DNA of 64,000 bases from Gorillibacterium massiliense (GCF_000455485.1 NZ_CBQR020000102.1:248001-312000), one strand, 5' to 3'; shown: positions 1 through 8,275, counted from the first letter of the stretch. Notes: generated by a model not told the origin, from the sequence alone. Made by a program: numbers and translations.

Positions 1-485
1 GACTCCTTGGTAGGACCTGAAAAACCGAAGCCGGGGATCGACGGGATAACCAAATGAAAGGCGTCGGCCGGATCGCCGCCATAAGACCTCGGGTCAACAA
101 GCGGACCAATCACGTCGAGGAACTCGACAATCGAGCCCGGCCAGCCGTGGGTGAGAATAAGCGGCAGCGCATCCCGCTCCGGAGAACGGACGTGCAGGAA
201 GTGAATGTTCGCCCCATCGATCGTTAAAGTATACTGCGGAAAGCCATTTAACCAAGCTTCGTGTTTGCGCCAATCGTACGAGATGCGCCAATAGTCCGCC
301 AGCTTCCTGAGATAGTCGAGAGGCACTCCGTAATTCCATCCTTCTTCTGCCAATTCGTCCGGCCAACGGGTTCGAGCCAGCCTATCCCGAAGGTCGTCGA
401 GCTCACCTTGTGAAATCTCGATAGAAAACGGCTTTACTTCCTCATCGTATAATTCTGGATAATCCATTCCTTTTATAACTCCCAT
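1..485 (-). CDS. Epoxide hydrolase, N-terminal part (cut by window edge)
   Basis: The frame starts at an ATG at 485 with a GGAGG ribosome binding site about 9 nt upstream and runs off the left edge, so about 161 codons are present. The protein shows the epoxide hydrolase N-terminal domain ([22 protein letters not shown], with [13 protein letters not shown] and [16 protein letters not shown] following). The start of the alpha/beta-hydrolase fold then includes the HGWPGS oxyanion-hole motif and [10 protein letters not shown]. In this family a nucleophilic Asp opens the epoxide to a diol; that Asp lies outside the window, so activity cannot be judged. It is divergent from the LysR gene at 755, which makes LysR control plausible but unproven. 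Confidence 0.85.
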   Translation of the reverse strand, partial: MGVIKGMDYPELYDEEVKPFSIEISQGELDDLRDRLARTRWPDELAEEGWNYGVPLDYLRKLADYWRISYDWRKHEAWLNGFPQYTLTIDGANIHFLHVRSPERDALPLILTHGWPGSIVEFLDVIGPLVDPRSYGGDPADAFHLVIPSIPGFGFSGPTKE

Positions 486-660
486 AAGATCAGCCTCCAT
501 TTTTGTCCCGATTCTCTAGGATTTCTTCGTAATTTCAGCCTACTTCCGAGTCGTGCTCGATACATAATCCATATTCCCAGCCCGAATGTGATCAGGCCCT
601 TTAACTTGAATTGATCGGCTAATCTGCCGTACACGGCGGAGTCCTGTTGTTACCACTTAT

Positions 661-689
661 TTTACAGTCGAATACAGATAAAGGATAAT
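661..689 (+). promoter_or_regulatory. Candidate promoter of the LysR gene
   Basis: TTTACA at 661-666 and GATAAT at 684-689 are separated by 17 nt, close to the sigma-A consensus. They lie about 65 nt upstream of the TTG start of the LysR regulator in the 269-nt divergent gap. I see no obvious palindromic LysR box. Confidence 0.45.
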
Positions 690-754
690 ATAGGATAAAT
701 ACGCATTTCTCCTTCTATGCATTACATTAAATATATGGAAAAGAGGCGAATTCA

Positions 755-1642
755 TTGGAGCTTCTGCAATTGAAATATTTCCGCACGGTTGCCAGATTGG
801 AACATATGACCAGGGCGGCTGAACAGCTTCATATTGCACAGCCTGCTCTCAGCAGGACGATTTCCAGACTGGAGGAGGACCTAGGCGTCCCGCTGTTTGA
901 TCGCGCAAACAGACAAATTCGTCTTAACGCGTTTGGCAAAACCTTTCTCTCCAAAGTTGAATCGGCTTTATCCTTACTGGAAGAAGGAAAGAAAGAAGCG
1001 ATGGATCTGGCGGGGCTAGAACGAGGGATGGTCAGCATCGCTACGAACACATTAAACTGTCTCTCGCCTGCTGTAGCGGCTTTTCGCGAGAAGTTTCCAG
1101 ATGTCAGCTTCCGCATAAATCAGATTGCACCGGCCGAGACGTACAGCATTGGGGAGCTTTTGGAGCAGGGCATTACAGATCTCGGGTTTGGACCGATGTC
1201 TTTCCGCAAGCCGGGCATTCGTGAATTTCCCGTGCTGCATACAGAGGTCTTCCTGGCTGTGCCACGCGGCCACCGGTTGGAGAATCAGAGCAGCATTACA
1301 TTCGAACAGATAGCAGACGAACCATTCATCGAATACAAGATCGGACATCCGTTTCGCCAAGTCAATGACGAAATCAGTCGCAGAGCGGGAATAAGGCGGA
1401 CCATCATATGCGAGGTGGATGAGCCCGCCGCCTTGCACGGCCTGGTACAGGCAGGTCTAGGGGTTGCATTCATCCCGGGATGCAAATGGAATGAAGTAAC
1501 GGAATATACCTTGCTGCCTATCGAAGAACCGGCTAACAAACACACCTTTTTCATATCATGGAATGAAACGCGATATTTATCTGAAGCTGCGCGCCAATTT
1601 CAACATTTCCTTATCGAGTATTATGCTGATAAGCAGGAGTGA
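755..1642 (+). CDS. LysR-family transcriptional regulator
   Basis: This 295-residue protein has the normal LysR length. An N-terminal winged helix-turn-helix (LKYFRTVARLEHMTRAAEQL, then HIAQPALSRTISRLEEDLG) spans residues 1-60, followed by a periplasmic-binding-like effector domain (about 90-290). The start is TTG at 755, with AGAGG about 9 nt upstream; no ATG fits the conserved N-terminus. Its position divergent from the epoxide hydrolase suggests that gene as a target. The effector is unknown. A CidR/CitR/CynR-like LysR is expected, but the subfamily cannot be fixed from sequence alone. Confidence 0.9.
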   Translation: MELLQLKYFRTVARLEHMTRAAEQLHIAQPALSRTISRLEEDLGVPLFDRANRQIRLNAFGKTFLSKVESALSLLEEGKKEAMDLAGLERGMVSIATNTLNCLSPAVAAFREKFPDVSFRINQIAPAETYSIGELLEQGITDLGFGPMSFRKPGIREFPVLHTEVFLAVPRGHRLENQSSITFEQIADEPFIEYKIGHPFRQVNDEISRRAGIRRTIICEVDEPAALHGLVQAGLGVAFIPGCKWNEVTEYTLLPIEEPANKHTFFISWNETRYLSEAARQFQHFLIEYYADKQE

Positions 1643-1738
1643 GCTTCATTACAGTTCACCGGTCTTCACCAAATGGAAATGGGAGGCACTAGTATTCTGA
1701 TGGTATTAAGAACCAAGAAATTTACCCGGCATAAAAAT

Positions 1739-1770
1739 TGAAAAAACTCAAGCGGCATTGCGCTTGAGTT
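1739..1770 (-). terminator. Intrinsic terminator of the NAD operon
   Basis: AACTCAAGCG (1745-1754) and CGCTTGAGTT (1761-1770) form a perfect 10-bp stem with a 6-nt loop. Read on the minus strand, the hairpin is followed by a T tract. It lies 36 nt past the stop of the macrodomain gene. On the plus strand the stem is followed by A residues, so it mainly serves the minus-strand operon. Confidence 0.85.
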
Positions 1771-1805
1771 AAAAAAATCAGGTAAATGTGAGTGTGTGGA
1801 GCCTT

Positions 1806-2630
1806 TTATTTGAACTCCTTCTCAAAAGCATGGATGCACTTGCCGTCTTTGGATGTATCTAATACTGCAAACCTGATTTCCGAAAACAGCGATCCCAGAT
1901 CTTCATCCTCCAAAAGTTCTCGCCACCACCTGGCCACCTTAACGGGATCGTTCCGGAATACACCGCAGCCATAAGCTCCTAGTATAAGGTCCTTGTCATT
2001 CTTATGTGCAAATATCGTCAGAGCTAGACGCATCCGGTCCTTCATCACGCGTTCCGCTTGCAGAGGGTCTTCTCCTTTGAGAAGAACCTGCCCATAGTTC
2101 ACGGCGGGCAGCGTCAATACCGAAGCGGTCACCGGCTGCTTGATAAGGTCAAACTGTTGGTCGCGAAAAAACACCACATCCGGCGAATAAATGGCGTGAT
2201 CCGTATACATCATCGATTGGCAAGCCCGATTCGCCATATAATAGCCTTCATTGCGCAGCTGCGTTTTGTATAATCCGCCGGATGCGGCCAGGCTTTCCTC
2301 CTGAGCCATCGCCCCGTTCAAAAAACCGCCTCCCGGATTTTTGGCACTGGCGAAGTTGAGTACGCCGACCCGTTCCTTCCCTGCCTCCGCATAATCCAAA
2401 ATCGCTTTCACCGTGGCCTCGTTGGTGACGGAAGTGATGGCAGCTTGCGGCAGCCGTAGCAGCCCGGTACTTTCCCGCACCAGCGCTTCTCCTTGTTCCG
2501 GCGTGATCAGCTCACTGTTTCCCTCCGAGTGCTTTTGCAGCCCGGAGAATTCGACCCGGCGCCCCTCATATTCATAAAAGCCTTGCCGCTGTATCCGCAG
2601 GGTCTCCTCGGCAATTTCTTTTCGGTTCAT
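1806..2630 (-). CDS. TIGR02452 family PARG-like macrodomain protein
   Basis: This 274-residue protein starts at ATG 2630 with AAGGG 6 nt upstream; a TTG 24 nt earlier lacks a site. It carries the TIGR02452/DUF2263 signature: a VGVLNFASAKNPGGG stretch followed about eight residues later by QEE and SLAASGGLY. This corresponds to the poly(ADP-ribose) glycohydrolase loop GGG-x-QEE, in which the acidic pair binds or cleaves ADP-ribose linkages. The C-terminus contains LILGAYGCGVFRNDP, typical of the macrodomain phosphate-binding strand. It is the last gene of the five-gene NAD operon, 40 nt after the NADAR gene. Removal of ADP-ribose from macromolecules or from metabolites is the likely role, but substrates of bacterial members are poorly known. 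Confidence 0.85.
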   Translation of the reverse strand: MNRKEIAEETLRIQRQGFYEYEGRRVEFSGLQKHSEGNSELITPEQGEALVRESTGLLRLPQAAITSVTNEATVKAILDYAEAGKERVGVLNFASAKNPGGGFLNGAMAQEESLAASGGLYKTQLRNEGYYMANRACQSMMYTDHAIYSPDVVFFRDQQFDLIKQPVTASVLTLPAVNYGQVLLKGEDPLQAERVMKDRMRLALTIFAHKNDKDLILGAYGCGVFRNDPVKVARWWRELLEDEDLGSLFSEIRFAVLDTSKDGKCIHAFEKEFK

Positions 2631-2670
2631 TTCTTTCCCTTCTTTCTCTCGCAACGATTACCAGCAGAGG

Positions 2671-3222
2671 CTAATCCCGCAGCATTTCGTCCCGCACTTC
2701 GGTCAGCGCGAATCCCAGCAAGTTCCTACCCCGCCATTTTACCGGATTCTCCGCATCCGGGTTGGCTCCCCCCATGCCGATCCCCCATATCCGATCCCGC
2801 GGGCTGGCCTCGACGAGTATGCGGTTTTTCGTAGACTTGAGATAATCCCCAAGCTTGGAATTCTGCGAAAATTTAGCCAAGCTGCCTCTTTTGACGATGC
2901 TGTAGCACTCCCTGTCCCAAATGTCTTTATCGAAATTTCGAACCGCACGCCCATAAGCTTTCATCTCTTTGGGATGCTTCGCCTTGAGAATCGCCTCCAG
3001 CATTTCATGATCTCCGAACAGATTTGCCTTCTCGGCCATCATATACTGCTCGGCACAGGAGTATTCCGTCCCCTCTACCACGAACGGACTCATCCACCAT
3101 TGGCTGAAGCAGCTTTTGCCCACCTCGCCATCCTTAGATGGCGTATGGCCCCAAAAGAATAAAAACTTAAACGTACTTCCCGCTATATATGCTTTTCTTA
3201 AGTCTTCAATATTGTAGATCAT
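2671..3222 (-). CDS. NADAR family protein (YbiA-like)
   Basis: This 183-residue protein starts at ATG 3222, which shares its A with the TGA stop of the Nudix gene. A GGAGG lies 7 nt upstream, so translation is coupled. NADAR motifs are clear: FLFFWGHTPSKDG at the N-terminus, SQWWMSPF, YSCAEQYMMAEKA, AYGRAVRNFD, LAKFSQN, and EASPRDRIWGIGM near the end. Characterised relatives include the riboflavin-pathway N-glycosidases and enzymes that remove ADP-ribose from guanine bases. The setting in an NAD salvage operon beside a PARG-like gene favours ADP-ribose or NAD-derivative chemistry over riboflavin side-product cleavage; that is inference. Confidence 0.9.
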   Translation of the reverse strand: MIYNIEDLRKAYIAGSTFKFLFFWGHTPSKDGEVGKSCFSQWWMSPFVVEGTEYSCAEQYMMAEKANLFGDHEMLEAILKAKHPKEMKAYGRAVRNFDKDIWDRECYSIVKRGSLAKFSQNSKLGDYLKSTKNRILVEASPRDRIWGIGMGGANPDAENPVKWRGRNLLGFALTEVRDEMLRD

Positions 3223-4112
3223 CAAGCTTCCTCCCAATTTCTTCGATACAAGCGGGAAGGACGGTGTCCCGCATTTTCCGTGTAATGATCGGTCTCCGCC
3301 ACGAGATCGGCGACTTTGCGCCGGAAAGCAGCCTTCAGCAGCTCTTTGTCCAAAATCACCTCATACACCTGCTGCAGTTCCGTCAAGGTAAAAAACTTTG
3401 GCATCAAGTGCAGAGCAATATCGGTATCATTCGTTTTCCCCCGCAGCCGTTCGATGGCGCAGGCAATGATTTTCGCATGATCGAAAGCCAATCCGTCATT
3501 GGACTCGATAGAGTAAACGATTGACTTCGAGGTCGGTTTTGCCGTGACGGTCCGATTTACAACCGCCGTAAGCTCTCCCCCTTCGGCACTGAGCTTAAGT
3601 TCATATGTCCATGTTTTAACGTATCCTTCATCGAGCAGTTCCTTTTGCTCCCGCAGAAGCCGGTAGCTTACTTTGAACCAGGCGGCATCTTCAGCATCAT
3701 CCCCCGCCTTCAATAGGAACCTGTCGCTGTCGATCAAAGCCATATAGCTGCAGCTCATCACCCAGGTGCGGGGATCTCGTCCAATATCGCTGTAGGTATA
3801 CAACTGCTCCAAATAGACGTCATTAACGCCGGTTTCCTCATGCAGCTCTCTCACTGCGGCCTGCTCCGCTGTCTCGTCCGGCCGGACGAAACCACCCGGC
3901 AGCGCCCATTTTCCTAGGAAGGGATGACCTCCCCGGCGAATGAGCAGGATTCGCAGCTCTTTTTCCGGAAGCTTGCGGTAGTTGTCCGCCTCCGTGTTCG
4001 TGACGGTGAAAATAACCATATCCGCCGCCACCGAAGGTCTCTCATAATCCCCTGCCTGGTATTGCTCCAAAAATTCACGCTCCGTAAGTCCGTCACGATC
4101 CAGTAAATCCAA
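3222..4112 (-). CDS. Nudix hydrolase with NrtR-like winged-helix C-terminus
   Basis: This 296-residue protein starts at TTG 4112 with GGGAGG 8 nt upstream. Residues around 30-180 form a Nudix domain with an intact Nudix box, G-FVRPD-E then RELHEETGV, so hydrolase activity is possible. The C-terminal part contains FTLTELQQVYEVILDKELLK followed by AAFRRKV, the signature of the NrtR DNA-binding winged helix. NrtR proteins sense ADP-ribose and repress NAD biosynthesis genes. This gene could therefore be the operon's own regulator, an ADP-ribose pyrophosphatase, or both. It follows nadR by 26 nt and overlaps the NADAR start. Confidence 0.88.
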   Translation of the reverse strand: MDLLDRDGLTEREFLEQYQAGDYERPSVAADMVIFTVTNTEADNYRKLPEKELRILLIRRGGHPFLGKWALPGGFVRPDETAEQAAVRELHEETGVNDVYLEQLYTYSDIGRDPRTWVMSCSYMALIDSDRFLLKAGDDAEDAAWFKVSYRLLREQKELLDEGYVKTWTYELKLSAEGGELTAVVNRTVTAKPTSKSIVYSIESNDGLAFDHAKIIACAIERLRGKTNDTDIALHLMPKFFTLTELQQVYEVILDKELLKAAFRRKVADLVAETDHYTENAGHRPSRLYRRNWEEA

Positions 4113-4138
4113 CGGCTTCGCCTCCCTAGTTCTTTCTT

Positions 4139-5149
4139 CTAGTTTTGCAGCTCTCCGAAATAATTACGGTAAGGTTCAAACTTCGCCAACACTTCGTCAA
4201 CCTTACGCATACGCTCCTCCAGTGTTCCCCTCAACGTGATGAAGGGGATCCGCCGTTCCTTCAAATCCGCGATAATTTGCTTGTGAAAAACATGCCGCTT
4301 CTGATCCCCACTGCGATCCCAAGTATCGTCGTAAGGAATATCGTCATCGCACAGGAAAAACAAATCATACCGCTGAGCATTTTCCAAGGCGATCCGGGTC
4401 AGGAGTTCCGGAGCACGTCCGTGGTAATCCAAGGCAAACATATAAGTGGTAATCGCATTCGTATCGACAAAAAGGTACCGGTTCGCTTCCAGCAATACCC
4501 GCTCTTCCCGTTCAATATGGCCGACGGCGATTTCATCAAAGGCCTCCAAGCCGATTCTGCGGTCCACCTGATGCTCGGTCCAATAATCGCGCCCGTATTC
4601 ACTTGCAAAAGTTGTCTGATACCGCTGCGCCAGTGCTTCAGTGAGCGTTGATTTTCCGGTCGACATCGCTCCCACAAAGACCACTTTCGTAATTAAATCC
4701 CTGTACACGATATCACTAACAAATCCCCGGTATTTGTAAGGATCTGAACGGACCATGGTGGCCGAGACCGGCACATGCTGGCGGGCCTCATCCACCCGCC
4801 GGTCCACCGCACCTAAAGCGATGCTCATATGCTCGCCGTAAAACTCGCTCGAATAAAAATGGGTCACTTGCTCGCCGTTCAATAACCCCAGAATATACTG
4901 CTCTTCCCGGATCTCATGCTCCCTGTCGTTGGAGTACCCGTCCGGACCATCCCACGCTTCGATTACCCTCACAGATGGATAGAGCCTGCGAATCCAGTTC
5001 GCCCGGATCTGAAGCGGAATCGGAGTGACCGTCGTCTCATAAATCACCACGATCAATTCGTCGACTTCTCGCAGCGCCGTCTCGATCATGAACTGATGCC
5101 CTTTATGCAGTGGGGCGAATTTCCCTAGCGTCAACCCAAGCTTCTTCAT
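4139..5149 (-). CDS. nadR: NadR-type NMN adenylyltransferase / ribosylnicotinamide kinase
   Basis: This 336-residue bifunctional protein starts at ATG 5149, overlapping the TGA of pnuC by 4 nt. The N-terminal nucleotidyltransferase domain has GKFAPLHKGHQF (the HxGH-type motif) and VSATMVRSDP. The C-terminal P-loop kinase domain has GAMSTGKSTL and SEYGRDYW. Members phosphorylate nicotinamide riboside to NMN and adenylate NMN to NAD. The helix-turn-helix repressor domain of enteric NadR is missing, as in other short NadR proteins, so it is probably purely enzymatic. Coupling to the riboside transporter PnuC fits a vectorial salvage route. Confidence 0.93.
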   Translation of the reverse strand: MKKLGLTLGKFAPLHKGHQFMIETALREVDELIVVIYETTVTPIPLQIRANWIRRLYPSVRVIEAWDGPDGYSNDREHEIREEQYILGLLNGEQVTHFYSSEFYGEHMSIALGAVDRRVDEARQHVPVSATMVRSDPYKYRGFVSDIVYRDLITKVVFVGAMSTGKSTLTEALAQRYQTTFASEYGRDYWTEHQVDRRIGLEAFDEIAVGHIEREERVLLEANRYLFVDTNAITTYMFALDYHGRAPELLTRIALENAQRYDLFFLCDDDIPYDDTWDRSGDQKRHVFHKQIIADLKERRIPFITLRGTLEERMRKVDEVLAKFEPYRNYFGELQN

Positions 5150-5823
5150 GCCAACGCCTCCTTTGCCCCTTTGTTCCAGTTGTAGTAGCCGTATGCCGCG
5201 TTAACCAGATACGCGCTCCACATGACGATCATCATCAAGCCCTCATCGCTGCCATCCAGCGTCCGGATTACCCATAGCAGTACCGTGAACATATTCAGCA
5301 CAATATAGACGAGCCATTGTTCTTTGAACCTTCTCACCATCAATATGGTGGCCACGATGGATAACACCGTCGTTATGGAATCGATGTAAGGCGAGTTTTG
5401 CCCCGGAATGAACGATAGACCAAACCCCAGCAGCAGGGAGCCTGCTATACAGATTACCCCAACAAGGAACATGCCTTTGATCTCCATCTGGCGCATGGAC
5501 AGCTTGCCGTCCTGAAGGTTTTTCTTCCACATGTAGAAACCAACGACATTCATCGGAACAAAGAAAAGCATATTCAGCATGACTTCTCCAAACAATCCGT
5601 TTATATAAGCCAAATAGGCGTAGCCGACGGTATTATACATGCCAAAAACATAACTCGACAGCTTCCCCTTCGCCGTAAGCACCACGCATAGCACTCCAGT
5701 GATAAAAACCGTGAAGCCGAAAAAAGAATCCTTGGAAAGAACCGTAAACCCGATAGCAATCAAAGTAAACAAAACTAACCACACGATTTCGAACAAATTC
5801 CAACTGCCCATAACCTTTTTCAT
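5146..5823 (-). CDS. pnuC: Nicotinamide riboside transporter PnuC
   Basis: This 225-residue polytopic membrane protein has about seven hydrophobic segments. It begins at ATG 5823 with GGAGGGG 8 nt upstream; longer in-frame extensions lack a ribosome site. It begins MKKVMGSWNLFEIVWL and ends with the PnuC-like NAAYGYYNWNKGAKE segment. PnuC proteins facilitate diffusion of nicotinamide riboside, trapped inside by NadR phosphorylation. It is the first gene of the operon, and its stop overlaps the nadR start as ATGA. The inverted repeat at 5869-5899 lies about 45 nt upstream. Confidence 0.93.
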   Translation of the reverse strand: MKKVMGSWNLFEIVWLVLFTLIAIGFTVLSKDSFFGFTVFITGVLCVVLTAKGKLSSYVFGMYNTVGYAYLAYINGLFGEVMLNMLFFVPMNVVGFYMWKKNLQDGKLSMRQMEIKGMFLVGVICIAGSLLLGFGLSFIPGQNSPYIDSITTVLSIVATILMVRRFKEQWLVYIVLNMFTVLLWVIRTLDGSDEGLMMIVMWSAYLVNAAYGYYNWNKGAKEALA

Positions 5824-5868
5824 GATGCATCCCCTCCGCTCACTCTTAACAGAAATCACTTCGTAACT

Positions 5869-5899
5869 TTTTGATATTTTCATTTTGTTACTATCAAAA
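5869..5899. promoter_or_regulatory. Inverted repeat upstream of pnuC (candidate operator)
   Basis: TTTTGATA (5869-5876) and TATCAAAA (5892-5899) are perfect 8-bp arms 23 bp apart centre to centre, about two helical turns. The element lies in the leader of the NAD operon, where a promoter is expected. The NrtR-like Nudix protein of the same operon is the obvious candidate binder, but no consensus is available to confirm this. Confidence 0.45.
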
Positions 5900-6002
5900 T
5901 AACAGATGAGCCGGCAGGATGCAAGGGAAATTTTCCTACACATATGACATATCGCAAATCAAAAATTACCCATTAACGGGATTTCCTTATCTCAAGATAA
6001 TA

Positions 6003-6056
6003 TGACCATGGTAACGGCAAGTTTAAGAGCCATCCTTCACCGGATGGCCCTTTTTC
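6003..6056 (+). repeat. Dispersed repeat copy A with terminator-like hairpin
   Basis: The segment contains ATGGTAACGGCAAGTTTAAG followed by GCCATCC (6029-6035), a 6-nt loop, GGATGGC (6042-6048) and a T5 tract. No plus-strand gene precedes it, so it does not terminate an obvious transcript. Near-identical text occurs at 33690-33735, and related copies at 14546, 48898 and 61098. Confidence 0.8.
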
Positions 6057-6065
6057 TTTTTAGAG

Positions 6066-7082
6066 TCAACCCTGCGCAAGGGCGGGCTTCATTTCATAGA
6101 TTTTTTGGAGCGTACGGACATGCTCCTTCTTCTCGTCTTCGTCCTCGGTGTGGAGATACCACTCCACAAGCCTGTACCCGAATGCGAGAAGGATCATCTC
6201 GTAGACGCAATGATCGGAATTGGGGGATGCCTCCACATACTCCGAAAAGCCTTTGTAATAAGCGGGGACACATCGATGGTAGTATTCGACCATGTGATCG
6301 ATATCCGCTTCATCCGCAATCAGGCTTGCGAGATCCTCGCCTAGGTAACCCCATCCGGATGTATCCCAGTCGATAAGTGCTATTGTCCCGTCGGCATAGA
6401 TCAGGTTGGTCACCCAGAAGTCCCGGTGGCATAGCACGAGGGGCAACTTTTCGATGCGGGCGAATATCTCGTTTGCTTGCTCATCGATGTCGATGAGCAT
6501 TCGCCGCAGGTGCTGTGGGAATTCGCAATCCTCCGAGCGTATATAATCGTAGACGACCGGCCATGACCGGTAACGCAGATACGTATTCTTCATGAAATCC
6601 GGATGGCTCAGGTTGGTCAAGCTTTGCAGGACAGCGGGCTGCTCCGCATAAAGCTTGCCTTGATAGCGCCCTAACTCCAGCGCGGCCTGTTCATACATGT
6701 CACCGGTCAAGTGTAAACCGGATACGCCATCGATATATTCCAGCCACAGCTGAAATTCATTTTCTTCAGCATTGATTTCGGCGTGATAACATGCCGGCCA
6801 GTGGAAGGCCTCCGAGAACGTCGCTCCGAGGTCAGACGCATAGAGGTCATATTCCCGGCGCCATGAACCCGGATCCCCATAACGCTCCCATTGCTTCTGG
6901 ATTTTCAGCACGATGTGGTACGGCAATTGTTCGCCACCTGCAATTTCGGCAATGCCCGTTACCAGGTACACATTCGCCACCGTTCCGCCCTGTAACGGCA
7001 TGGTTTGCCAGTCAGCCGAAATGATATCCCTCTGAAACCTTCTGCTTAAAGAGTAGATTAGCGTTTCATATTTAAAATTCAT
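6066..7082 (-). CDS. Aminoglycoside-phosphotransferase-fold kinase
   Basis: This 338-residue protein starts at ATG 7082, overlapping the rsgA TGA as ATGA, with GGAGGAG 7 nt upstream. It has an APH/choline-kinase fold: a nucleotide-binding region GGTVANVYLV, an invariant-type Lys in HIVLKIQ, the Brenner motif LCHRDFWVTNL, and the metal-binding Asp in ALIDWDTSGWG. All catalytic residues appear intact. The substrate is unknown: relatives phosphorylate aminoglycosides, macrolides, sugars, choline or homoserine. Coupling to an RsgA-type ribosome GTPase behind a peptide leader hints at a ribosome- or antibiotic-linked role, which is inference. Confidence 0.85.
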   Translation of the reverse strand: MNFKYETLIYSLSRRFQRDIISADWQTMPLQGGTVANVYLVTGIAEIAGGEQLPYHIVLKIQKQWERYGDPGSWRREYDLYASDLGATFSEAFHWPACYHAEINAEENEFQLWLEYIDGVSGLHLTGDMYEQAALELGRYQGKLYAEQPAVLQSLTNLSHPDFMKNTYLRYRSWPVVYDYIRSEDCEFPQHLRRMLIDIDEQANEIFARIEKLPLVLCHRDFWVTNLIYADGTIALIDWDTSGWGYLGEDLASLIADEADIDHMVEYYHRCVPAYYKGFSEYVEASPNSDHCVYEMILLAFGYRLVEWYLHTEDEDEKKEHVRTLQKIYEMKPALAQG

Positions 7083-8152
7083 TTCTTCACTCCTCCGTTT
7101 TTCTTCGTTTGCTTGCTCCATCTGGCGATCGATTTGTTTCGAGCCTGCTTATCAATGAGGTAGCCCGTCTTATCCTGGACAAACTTCTTCTCATGCTGCT
7201 GGGCTATATAATGCTCCCACCGTTCACGCGGCAGCGACCCGTCGGCAAGTGCGGCGAGAACGGCACAGCCCGGCTCGGCCTGATGGCGGCAATCCGTAAA
7301 TCTGCATTGCGGGAACCATTTCTCCACATCCGTAAAGCTTGCGTGTATGCCTTCATCGGCATCAAAAAGCCCAAGCTCACGCATACCCGGCGTATCGATC
7401 ACCATCGCTTCGGAGGGGAGCATAAACAGTTGACGGTGCGTTGTCGTATGCCGCCCCCGGCTGTCGACCTCCCGGATCGCTTGAACTTTCATTACGTCCT
7501 GCTCTATCAACGCATTGAGCAAAGACGATTTACCGACGCCGGACATGCCGAGAAAGACGACTGTTTTACCAGGCATCAAGTAGGGATCAAGTTCGTTCAG
7601 CCCCTGACCGGTATGACTGCAAATCGCATGGACCGGCACATCAGGGATGCTTTGTTTGACTTCTGCTAGCGTGCGATTATAGTCTTCGACGAGATCCGCC
7701 TTGGTCAGAATGACAACCGGCTGGCCGCCGCTCTGCCTGGCTTGTGTCAGGTATCGCATGATGCGGGCAACGTTGAAATCCCAATTCAACGAAGAAAGAA
7801 TAAATACATAGTCAAAGTTGGTTGCTACGACCTGTTCCAGCACGGTTTTGGTGTAACCTGCAGCATGTCCTGAATAATCCGCACGTGAGAACTTGGAGCG
7901 GCGGGGCAGTACCGTAACGAGGAGAGAATCTCCGCTCTCGTTGTAGCGCAACAAGACAAAATCACCGACACACGGAAAGTCAACGCGCGTTTCTGCGCTG
8001 TGATAGAAAGCTCCTTTGAGCACCGCCGTTACTTCGCCACGCTCGGTCATAACCGTGAAGCGCTCGCGCCGCAGCTCCGTCACCCTGCCGGGTAATAATC
8101 CATCGGGAATTGCTTCTATTTCTGAGTAGCCATAGGTTTTCAAATCCATCAT
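7079..8152 (-). CDS. rsgA: RsgA-type circularly permuted ribosome biogenesis GTPase
   Basis: This 357-residue protein has an N-terminal OB-fold (about 1-100) and then a permuted GTPase order: G4 TKADL, G1 GMSGVGKSS, G2-like GRHTTTHRQ, and G3 DTPGMRE. A C-terminal zinc knuckle, CRFTDCRHQAEPGC, follows. RsgA matures the 30S subunit. Most Bacillales keep a ~295-residue housekeeping copy beside the prkC/rpe genes. This one is longer, with a basic tail (TGYLIDKQARNKSIARWSKQ), and has a different neighbour, so it may be a paralogue. ATG codons lie at 8152 and 8149, with AAGGAG upstream. The upstream leader suggests attenuation control. Confidence 0.9.
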   Translation of the reverse strand: MMDLKTYGYSEIEAIPDGLLPGRVTELRRERFTVMTERGEVTAVLKGAFYHSAETRVDFPCVGDFVLLRYNESGDSLLVTVLPRRSKFSRADYSGHAAGYTKTVLEQVVATNFDYVFILSSLNWDFNVARIMRYLTQARQSGGQPVVILTKADLVEDYNRTLAEVKQSIPDVPVHAICSHTGQGLNELDPYLMPGKTVVFLGMSGVGKSSLLNALIEQDVMKVQAIREVDSRGRHTTTHRQLFMLPSEAMVIDTPGMRELGLFDADEGIHASFTDVEKWFPQCRFTDCRHQAEPGCAVLAALADGSLPRERWEHYIAQQHEKKFVQDKTGYLIDKQARNKSIARWSKQTKKNGGVKK

Positions 8153-8190
8153 GTTTTTTGTTAGCTCCTTTTAATGTTGTTTTTGGACGC

Positions 8191-8241
8191 AAAAATGCCA
8201 CGGACAAGCAGCCTCTAAAGAAGCTGCTGTCGCGCGGCATC
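8191..8241 (-). terminator. Leader terminator 2 upstream of rsgA
   Basis: On the minus strand a long hairpin closes with ATGCC (8240-8236) and GGCAT (8199-8195). Its inner arms are GACAGCAGC and GCTGCTTGTC, which pair with one bulge, and five T residues follow. It lies about 40 nt before the rsgA start and would stop transcription ahead of the gene unless disrupted. Confidence 0.65.
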
Positions 8242-8248
8242 AGGACGC

Positions 8249-8275
8249 AAAAAAGATACGACCTTCATCGTATCC
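8249..8275 (-). terminator. Leader terminator 1 upstream of rsgA
   Basis: On the minus strand GATACG (8273-8269 region) and CGTATC (8260-8255) form a stem with an 8-nt loop, followed by six T residues. Both leader terminators are followed by the same GCGTCC hexamer, so they may have arisen by duplication. Confidence 0.65.

Noticed and set aside
1052..1438. Long minus-strand frame inside the LysR gene
   Set aside because: It is an antisense shadow; the LysR frame is complete with motifs on the plus strand.
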